Shown here piece after piece: positions 1 to 4,649 of a stretch of DNA of 7,063 nucleotides. Positions within the stretch are counted from its first letter, which is position 1. Every line of letters begins with the position of its first letter. Under the pieces are notes generated by a model. It was not told the DNA's origin. It worked only from the letters and a program-made list of their open reading frames with translations, and did not search any database. This DNA is from an uncultured Porphyromonadaceae bacterium (lineage in GTDB: Bacteria > Bacteroidota > Bacteroidia > Bacteroidales > Muribaculaceae), in contig CAMWLX010000182.1 in the NCBI GenBank assembly GCA_947175225.1, positions 1 through 7,063 on the forward strand, in the 5' to 3' direction. The position numbers and the translations under genes are program-made.

Positions 1-54
1 ATAGAATAGAAGTTTCCTAAACTTTAGATAGGGGTTCGATTCCCCTCGGAGGTA
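1..54 (+). tRNA. tRNA-Arg (anticodon CCT), 5' end cut off by window
   Basis: This is the 3' part of a tRNA gene. The anticodon stem pairs 9-13 (GAAGT) with 21-25 (ACTTT), one pair being G-T. The seven-base loop TTCCTAA holds anticodon CCT at 16-18, which reads the arginine codon AGG. The variable loop is 26-29. The T arm is a perfect five-pair stem (30-34 with 42-46) around the loop TTCGATT. The acceptor 3' strand CGGAGGT lies at 47-53, with discriminator A at 54. CCA is not encoded, since CTACTT follows. Bases 1-8 fit the 3' side of the D arm; the rest of the gene lies outside the window. The arginine identity rests on the anticodon alone, because the 5' acceptor strand cannot be seen. Confidence 0.88.
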
Positions 55-60
55 CTACTT

Positions 61-92
61 TGGAGGTCACATATCGTGACCTCCATAATTTT
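61..92 (+). terminator. Rho-independent terminator after tRNA-Arg
   Basis: A perfect ten-pair stem, TGGAGGTCAC at 61-70 with GTGACCTCCA at 76-85, closes a five-base loop (ATATC). It is followed by TAATTTTT (86-92 and on). This is a classic intrinsic terminator placed seven bases after the tRNA 3' end. Its right arm overlaps an in-frame GTG at 76 upstream of the radical SAM gene, which argues against using that GTG as the start. Confidence 0.85.
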
Positions 93-99
93 TAAAATT

Positions 100-888
100 A
101 TGGGAAAAGATCAGACTGTGCTGTTTCATTCTTCGATCTTCGGACCGATTCATAGTCGCCGTCTTGGCGTGTCGCTTGGCGTCAACCTTATGCCTGATGA
201 TGGCAAGGTATGTTCTTTCGATTGCCTTTACTGCGAGGCAGGTTTCAACTCACAAGGCAAAGGCACCACGGGGCTTCCACTCCGCGACCAAGTCCGTTCT
301 CAACTTGAGACAAAACTGACCGGGATGTATGCCAACGGAGACCCCCTTGATGTAATCACATTTTCAGGCAACGGAGAACCTACTCTCCATCCCGATTTTC
401 CACACATAATTGAAGATACCCTCCTTCTTAGAGACAAATTTTATCCCGACGCCAAAGTCTCTGTCCTCACAAATTCTACTATGATCTTTAAGCCTGAAGT
501 GGCAGAAGCCCTGAAAAAAGCCGACAATAACATCCTCAAGCTTGACTCTGCCATTGAGACTACCATGCGCCTTATAGATCGTCCCAATTCAAAGGATTTC
601 ACAGTAGAAAAAGTAATTGATGCCCTGCGCCAATTCGAAGGCACCGGCATAATCCAGACCATGATTCTGCGCGGCACACACGACGGCACGCCTGTCGACA
701 ATACTACAGATGAAGAGATACAAGCTCTAATCTCCGCATATAAGCGCATAAACCCTCGTGAGATCATGATCTACAGTCTCGACCGCTCCACTCCCGAAGA
801 AAACCTCGTGAAAGTCGAAAAAGAGGAACTCACAGCCATAGGCAAGCGAATTGAGGAAGCGACCGGCATCCCCGTCCAAGTAAACTGA
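100..888 (+). CDS. Radical SAM protein, COG0731 / TYW1-like family
   Basis: This is a 262-residue cytosolic iron-sulfur enzyme of the radical SAM superfamily. The CX3CX2C motif (CSFDCLYC, Cys38, Cys42, Cys45) would bind the 4Fe-4S cluster that cleaves S-adenosylmethionine. GNGEP at 90-94 corresponds to the SAM-binding 'GGEP' motif. The N-terminal signature FGPIHSRRLGVSLG (residues 14-27) is characteristic of COG0731 proteins, relatives of the tRNA wyosine-synthesis enzyme TYW1. Later conserved-looking blocks are LTNST (123-127), KLDS (147-150) and MIYSLDR (223-229). The substrate is unknown; the full TYW1 role is not implied, as bacteria lack wyosine. ATG at 100 is preferred to GTG at 76, which sits in the terminator stem. 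No SD-like site is obvious. Only seven bases separate the terminator T-tract from the ATG, so how the gene is transcribed is unclear. The length is typical for a complete stand-alone protein of this family. Confidence 0.9.
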   Translation: MGKDQTVLFHSSIFGPIHSRRLGVSLGVNLMPDDGKVCSFDCLYCEAGFNSQGKGTTGLPLRDQVRSQLETKLTGMYANGDPLDVITFSGNGEPTLHPDFPHIIEDTLLLRDKFYPDAKVSVLTNSTMIFKPEVAEALKKADNNILKLDSAIETTMRLIDRPNSKDFTVEKVIDALRQFEGTGIIQTMILRGTHDGTPVDNTTDEEIQALISAYKRINPREIMIYSLDRSTPEENLVKVEKEELTAIGKRIEEATGIPVQVN

Positions 889-900
889 TCCTCTCTAAAC

Positions 901-933
901 TGACATTGTCATGTCAATCAGAATATATTTTTT
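901..933 (+). terminator. Weak possible terminator after the radical SAM gene
   Basis: A six-pair inverted repeat, TGACAT (901-906) with ATGTCA (911-916), surrounds the loop TGTC. It lies twelve bases after the stop codon of the radical SAM gene. A T-rich run (TATTTTTT) begins about ten bases later, so the stem and T-tract are not adjacent as in a standard terminator, and the stem has only two G-C pairs. It is listed because nothing else in this gap could end transcription. Confidence 0.25.
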
Positions 934-938
934 GATTT

Positions 939-960
939 CCCTCTGTGTGCCCTCTGTGTG
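939..960. repeat. 11-base perfect tandem repeat, two copies
   Basis: The unit CCCTCTGTGTG occurs twice back to back (939-949 and 950-960) in the intergenic gap, about 40 bases upstream of the -33 element of the ATPase promoter. Its composition differs from the AT-rich sequence on either side. Short CTCTGTG-type intergenic repeats are, as far as I recall, seen in other bacterial genomes, but whether this copy belongs to a dispersed family cannot be told from one window. Confidence 0.6.
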
Positions 961-1002
961 AGCCTTTATTCTGCCAAATTCCAGACCTGAGTAGTTACAA
1001 AA

Positions 1003-1034
1003 TTTGCAAAGTATTGGAAAAAACATTAATTTTG
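1003..1034 (+). promoter_or_regulatory. Bacteroidetes-type promoter of the ATPase/nuclease gene
   Basis: TTTG at 1003-1006 and TAATTTTG at 1027-1034 are separated by 20 bases. This is a full match to the Bacteroidetes primary sigma consensus TTTG-N19-21-TAnnTTTG. Transcription would begin a few bases after 1034, giving a leader of roughly 10-15 bases. GGAG at 1044-1047 could then act as a ribosome-binding site for the ATG at 1052. The in-frame TTG at 1004 lies within the -33 element, so it would not be in this transcript. Confidence 0.7.
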
Positions 1035-1051
1035 TAGAAAATCGGAGAATT

Positions 1052-2608
1052 ATGGAAGGAAAAGACATTTATCCAATAGGTCAGCAAGATTTCAAGACTC
1101 TGCGCGAAGACAATGCCATTTACGTTGACAAGACTCTCTTTGTGGAAAAGATAGCTAAAAGCAAATCCAAATATTACTTTCTGGCACGTCCGCGACGCTT
1201 CGGCAAGAGCCTCTTCTTGTCTACTCTAAGGTATTTCTTCGAGGGGCGAAGGGATCTATTCAAGGGGCTTTATATCGACTCGGCAGACTGGGACTGGGAG
1301 CCATATCCTGTTCTTCGCCTTGACCTGAACACCGACAGATATGCCGAACAAGGAATCCTCGACGGAGTCCTTGACAATCTATTCCGTGAGTGGGAGGTAA
1401 AATACGATGTAAAGGAGAAGGCTGATACCCTGTCCACCCGCTTCCGTAACATTATAAAGACAGCCCATGAGAAGACCGGGAAACAGGTAGTGATTCTCGT
1501 AGATGAATACGACAAGCCACTCACAGGGAATCTCAGCAAAACAGACAATTTCGAGCATTACCGCTCAAAGCTTGCAAGCATCTACTCCAATTTCAAAAGC
1601 TCTGCAGAGCACATAAGGCTTGTATTCCTGACAGGAATAAGCCGCTTCAGCAAACTGAGCGTATTCTCCGACCTCAACAATCTCAAGGATATTACATTCT
1701 CCAATGAGTTTGCTGATATATGCGGAATTACAGAGCAGCAACTTCTCGAAAAATTCAGGCAAGGAATAGAGCTGTTGGCTGCAAAGCGAAATGTCGGATA
1801 CGACCGTATGTTGGAATTGCTGAAACAGAATTACGATGGCTATCGGTTTGCCCCTGAGGGCAGCGACATCTACAATCCCTGGTCTGTGCTCAGCGCAATG
1901 GATGAAAGCCGAATCGGAACATATTGGAACTCCACAGGAACCGCCACTGTAGTGGCAGAGGCTTTGCGTGATGCCGATATAGACATAGAGGAGACTCTCA
2001 GTGCGGATTGGGACCTTGATGATCTTGCCGGACTCGATCTGCTCAATGCAGATCCCACTGCTCTCCTATATCAGGCAGGCTATCTGACTATCGCCGACTA
2101 TGATATAGACAGCAATACCGTACGTCTGAAAGTGCCGAACGAAGAAGTCCGGAAAGGTCTTTTCAAAAACCTGTTGCAGGTCTACATAAAGCCAAAGAGC
2201 GGTACGGTCAAAAGCGTAATAGACGGCATCATCAAGGGAGTTAACAAAGGCAAGCCGGAGAAGATGATGAAGAGTCTGCAGGCATATTTTGCCGGAATAC
2301 CGTATGATCTGAAGATGGATAATGAAAACAATTTTCACAATGCCTTCTACATACTTGTGACACTCATAGGGATTGATGCCAAGGCTGAGGTGCATACATC
2401 CGACGGCCGCATCGACCTTCTGATTGAGACCCCGGAGTATGTCTACGTAATCGAGCTGAAATACGACTGCTCTCCTGAGGAAGCTCTTCGCCAGATAGAA
2501 GAGAAGGCTTATCCTCTCCAATTCTCAATAGATGGCCGCAAGCTCTTCAAGATAGGTGTCAACTTCTCATCCGGGCAGCGATGCATCGAAAGCTGGAAGA
2601 TAGAATAA
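1052..2608 (+). CDS. AAA-ATPase-like protein with C-terminal PD-(D/E)XK nuclease domain
   Basis: This is a 518-residue cytosolic protein of the uncharacterised family annotated as AAA-ATPase_like (PF09820) plus PDDEXK_9 (PF08011). The N-terminal ATPase part opens with YPIGQQDFKTLRED and YVDKT. It has a family-typical Walker A, RPRRFGKS (residues 46-53), in which the usual first glycine is absent, and a Walker B, VVILVDEYDK (146-155). TGISRF (194-199) fits a sensor-like strand. Middle-region family blocks are YDGYRF (261-266), NPWS (275-278) and YQAGYLT (340-346). The C-terminal nuclease fold shows GRIDLLI with Asp455 and IELKYD with Glu468 and Lys470, a D-X12-E-X-K active-site pattern, so it looks catalytically intact. 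ATG at 1052 follows a GGAG site and its own promoter; a longer TTG start at 1004 is rejected. No partner gene is adjacent. Such genes occur in many near-identical copies in Bacteroidota; their role (defence, DNA processing or selfish spread) is not established. Confidence 0.88.
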   Translation: MEGKDIYPIGQQDFKTLREDNAIYVDKTLFVEKIAKSKSKYYFLARPRRFGKSLFLSTLRYFFEGRRDLFKGLYIDSADWDWEPYPVLRLDLNTDRYAEQGILDGVLDNLFREWEVKYDVKEKADTLSTRFRNIIKTAHEKTGKQVVILVDEYDKPLTGNLSKTDNFEHYRSKLASIYSNFKSSAEHIRLVFLTGISRFSKLSVFSDLNNLKDITFSNEFADICGITEQQLLEKFRQGIELLAAKRNVGYDRMLELLKQNYDGYRFAPEGSDIYNPWSVLSAMDESRIGTYWNSTGTATVVAEALRDADIDIEETLSADWDLDDLAGLDLLNADPTALLYQAGYLTIADYDIDSNTVRLKVPNEEVRKGLFKNLLQVYIKPKSGTVKSVIDGIIKGVNKGKPEKMMKSLQAYFAGIPYDLKMDNENNFHNAFYILVTLIGIDAKAEVHTSDGRIDLLIETPEYVYVIELKYDCSPEEALRQIEEKAYPLQFSIDGRKLFKIGVNFSSGQRCIESWKIE

Positions 2609-2610
2609 AT

Positions 2611-2671
2611 ACAAAGAAGAAAGAATAAAGAAGAATCCGCATGGCAGAGCAAATCTGCAATGCGGATTCTT
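2611..2671 (-). terminator. Terminator of the outer-membrane protein gene, possibly bidirectional
   Basis: AAGAATCCGCAT (2631-2642) pairs perfectly over 12 bases with ATGCGGATTCTT (2660-2671). After a single G/A mismatch a second stem follows, GCAGA (2644-2648) with TCTGC (2654-2658), around a five-base loop. The purine-rich stretch 2611-2630 becomes a T-rich tract when read on the - strand, so the hairpin mainly serves the - strand gene ending at 2683. The + strand ATPase gene ends 22 bases before it. On that side no proper T-tract follows the stem, so bidirectional use is possible but weaker. Confidence 0.8.
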
Positions 2672-2682
2672 ATCCTACAAGG

Positions 2683-3375
2683 TTAGAATTTCCATCCAAG
2701 GCGGAGCGACGGCTCAGCGTATGTGGCGAGTACGAACGAAGTTGAACTTGGAGCCTTAGACACCTCATAGTTATTGTCCCAGCCGGATTGCCAGCCGCCA
2801 TTGTGATAGCCGCCTTTTACAGTCTGGCCCGGGAAATACTTGACGCCTATCTTGACGCCGAACTCTGCGCCGACATATAGTCCCTTGTAGACATAGAAGT
2901 CAATTCCTGTGAATGCTTTGGCAACCAATTCGTTGTAACTGTCGCCGGAATTTGATGTGATGGTCTTACGGTCGTTGCCTAAATTCTGGGTTTCCTTTAT
3001 TCGGTTCAGCTTAAAGCCGAGGCCTGCGCCGGCATAGAGGTCTACTCGTTTGTAGTTGAAGAAATGCTTTTCATATCCCAGGTTAATTGATAAATTGGAA
3101 TTAGTTGTCTTGGTCCAAAGGTCTTCCTGCGGTGAGTCGTCGTTGTCTTTCTTGGAGTCGATTCCGAAGCCGACTCCGAAGCTGAGGGCATCCTTTGAGT
3201 TGAAGAAATAGCGCCCCTGAAGCGCGTCGAGCTTGAATGTGGTGAAATTGTTTGAGAATGGGTTGACTTGGATTTCAACTGCGAAGTCTCCCTTTTCGGG
3301 AGCATAACTTTCTTGAGCTTTAGCTCCGAACGCCATGGCGAGAGCCACTATAGCCATTGTAAGAATCTTTTTCAT
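2683..3375 (-). CDS. Outer-membrane beta-barrel protein
   Basis: The gene encodes 230 residues with a clear Sec signal peptide: MKK, a hydrophobic core of about 12 residues and cleavage after AKA at residue 20. The mature chain alternates polar and hydrophobic residues in many short strands rich in Gly, Tyr and Phe, for example LSINLGYEKHFF, VDLYAGAGLGFKL and GLYVGAEFGVKIG. It ends in LRLGWKF, with the terminal phenylalanine typical of barrels recognised by the BAM complex. The predicted strand count suits a small barrel of about eight strands, in the broad OmpA/OmpX-like or 'outer membrane beta-barrel' group (for example PF13505/PF13568). The ligand or role is unknown. ATG at 3375 begins the signal peptide; the upstream in-frame ATG at 3429 would add 18 residues that mask it, so it is rejected. 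The gene stands alone with its own promoter and terminator. Confidence 0.85.
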   Translation of the reverse strand: MKKILTMAIVALAMAFGAKAQESYAPEKGDFAVEIQVNPFSNNFTTFKLDALQGRYFFNSKDALSFGVGFGIDSKKDNDDSPQEDLWTKTTNSNLSINLGYEKHFFNYKRVDLYAGAGLGFKLNRIKETQNLGNDRKTITSNSGDSYNELVAKAFTGIDFYVYKGLYVGAEFGVKIGVKYFPGQTVKGGYHNGGWQSGWDNNYEVSKAPSSTSFVLATYAEPSLRLGWKF

Positions 3376-3425
3376 TGTCTTATAAATTAGGTTGTTAGTT
3401 TGAATTCTTATCTTAACTCTCCTAT

Positions 3426-3474
3426 GCATAGACCCTGATATTTTTCACGGCAGGGTATTTAGGATAGTCTATGC
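3426..3474 (-). promoter_or_regulatory. Structured 5' leader of the outer-membrane protein mRNA
   Basis: In the leader, GCATAGAC and GTCTATGC (+ strand 3426-3433 and 3467-3474) form an eight-base inverted repeat. A nested CCCTG/CAGGG pair (3433-3437 and 3451-3455) shares one base with it, so the two stems may stack or compete. Given the predicted promoter at 3489-3520, this fold would sit within about 10 bases of the mRNA 5' end and about 50 bases before the start codon. No riboswitch class is recognised. A stabilising 5' hairpin, as known for ompA mRNA in enterobacteria, is one possible role; this is inference. Confidence 0.4.
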
Positions 3475-3488
3475 TCTCATTCTTATCG

Positions 3489-3520
3489 CAAATATAACGA
3501 AGATTTTCCATATCTCCAAA
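3489..3520 (-). promoter_or_regulatory. Bacteroidetes-type promoter of the outer-membrane protein gene
   Basis: Read on the - strand, TTTG (3520-3517) and TATATTTG (3496-3489) are 20 bases apart, a full match to the Bacteroidetes consensus. Transcription would start near 3482, leaving a leader of about 105 bases before the ATG at 3375. The -33 element touches the T-tract of the terminator of the operon upstream, so the two units are packed with no spare sequence. Confidence 0.7.
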
Positions 3521-3579
3521 GAAAAACTTCAAAATTAAATCCACATTGCTGATCAATTTTGCTCGCCAATGTGGATTTA
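3521..3579 (-). terminator. Terminator of the three-gene exported-protein operon
   Basis: TAAATCCACATTG (3536-3548) pairs over 13 bases with CAATGTGGATTTA (3567-3579) around an 18-base loop. Read on the - strand, the hairpin lies 20 bases after the stop codon at 3600 and is followed by a T-rich stretch (3535-3521). It marks the end of the operon transcribed from the right side of the window. Confidence 0.8.
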
Positions 3580-3599
3580 TCTTTAGTGGAAGGATTTTC

Positions 3600-4649
3600 T
3601 TAAGGCCGTTTCGCGACGAAGGCCCAGGTGTATGCTTGGTACACTTCCGGCAAAGCGCGGCAAAAATAGTCTGTTTTCCTTACCATAAGTCGGAAGCATG
3701 CCTTTTCTTCATCAGTCCAAGTTCCGTCGGTCAGCAGAAAGTTGTAGAGATATGAATATATCTTCTGATGTATGTCTCCTGCAAGGACTATTGATTTGGA
3801 AAACTCGTAATTATGATATTCATGGATAAAGAGTGTAGCGGTAGAATCTTTTGCAATGTATGGGAAATTTCCAAGCGTTTTGTTTTCATCAGGAATCATG
3901 GCGTTGAGCAGGAAGTTGTAGAAAAGGTCCGGTTGCTCGATATGAATTATATTGTCGCCGCTCCAAGCTTGTTTGCTGATCCAGTAGCGGAAAGACTGTT
4001 TGGATTTTTCTTGTTTTGAATTAGTATATTCAAATGTCATCCTGCCATCCGATTCAAAACTAATAGCAATCGATTTGAGATGTTTTGAGAGTTCCGAGTT
4101 GATTCGATTGCAGATGAATCTGAGGCTGTCAGCCTCTGAACTCGTCTCAAAGTTGGAATACTTCTGAAAGCAAATGCCACTATTTTCTTCAAACGGAATA
4201 GTATATGTTTTTGATGTTATTTCATCGGGCACCATATATGAGATGTTGACTCTGACCAATGGAGAGTATGGTCTGTAGAATCCGTCTATTTTCATATGGC
4301 GAAGATTGTCAACGATATGTTCCCCTTCAAACAGAATGAAGCCGCCGTCACTACGCGTTGTCGCTACTTCCAATTCAATCTTATCGGCAGGATGCACTCC
4401 GGAAAGTTCCATTCTAAAAGAGCCTGATTCAGGCTCTTTGGTAAAGAAGACGGATGCATCAGCAAGGCGTTCACCATTCAGGAATACTGCTGCTGTAGCT
4501 TCCTTACAGTCTTCGTCAGTCAATTGTGGCAAAGGAAGCGTGTCAGTGTCTTCAGAATGGCAGCTGCAAATAATGAAAGTCAACAACATTCCTATCCATA
4601 TCCGTGAAGAATCCTTCATGATTTTACATATACTCATATACGTTTTCAT
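3600..4649 (-). CDS. Lipoprotein of unknown function, DUF4925/DUF4840-like pattern
   Basis: The gene encodes a 349-residue predicted lipoprotein. The signal peptide ends in the lipobox ICSC, with Cys30 as the lipid-bearing residue, preceded by a hydrophobic core (IWIGMLLTFII). The mature protein begins CHSEDTD; an acidic stretch right after the cysteine resembles the surface-export signal of Bacteroidetes lipoproteins. Residues about 50-90 (VFLNGERLADASVFF, MELSGVHPADKIELEV) and 195-215 (LKSIAISFESDGRMTFEY) recall the beta-rich domains of Bacteroidales lipoproteins called DUF4925 or DUF4840; this is an impression from pattern, not a search. The C-terminal third is helix-prone. The ATG at 4649 overlaps the preceding stop codon as ATGA, suggesting coupled translation. 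A start at the third methionine (ATG at 4619) would give a more usual 20-residue signal peptide and cannot be excluded. It is the last gene of the operon. Confidence 0.8.
   Translation of the reverse strand: MKTYMSICKIMKDSSRIWIGMLLTFIICSCHSEDTDTLPLPQLTDEDCKEATAAVFLNGERLADASVFFTKEPESGSFRMELSGVHPADKIELEVATTRSDGGFILFEGEHIVDNLRHMKIDGFYRPYSPLVRVNISYMVPDEITSKTYTIPFEENSGICFQKYSNFETSSEADSLRFICNRINSELSKHLKSIAISFESDGRMTFEYTNSKQEKSKQSFRYWISKQAWSGDNIIHIEQPDLFYNFLLNAMIPDENKTLGNFPYIAKDSTATLFIHEYHNYEFSKSIVLAGDIHQKIYSYLYNFLLTDGTWTDEEKACFRLMVRKTDYFCRALPEVYQAYTWAFVAKRP

Noticed and set aside
1..54. tRNA-Arg 3' end as attachment site of an integrated element
   Set aside because: I found no second copy of the tRNA 3' end in the window and no integrase or mobility gene.
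76..99. GTG at 76 as start of the radical SAM protein
   Set aside because: It falls in the right arm of the tRNA terminator; the ATG at 100 keeps the whole conserved N-terminus.
441..767. Open frame on the - strand within the radical SAM gene
   Set aside because: It lies wholly inside a well-supported gene on the other strand, and its translation has a biased Ser/Arg/Val-rich look with no domain.
1004..1051. Longer start (TTG at 1004) for the ATPase/nuclease
   Set aside because: The TTG lies in the -33 promoter element, so it would not be transcribed; the ATG at 1052 has a GGAG site and the family-like N-terminus.
1270..2521. Several open frames on the - strand within the ATPase/nuclease gene
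   Set aside because: They are antisense shadows of a gene with clear Walker and nuclease motifs; none has a promoter, signal peptide or recognisable domain.
3376..3429. Longer start (ATG at 3429) for the outer-membrane protein
   Set aside because: It would add 18 basic, unstructured residues before a standard signal peptide and lies in the structured leader.
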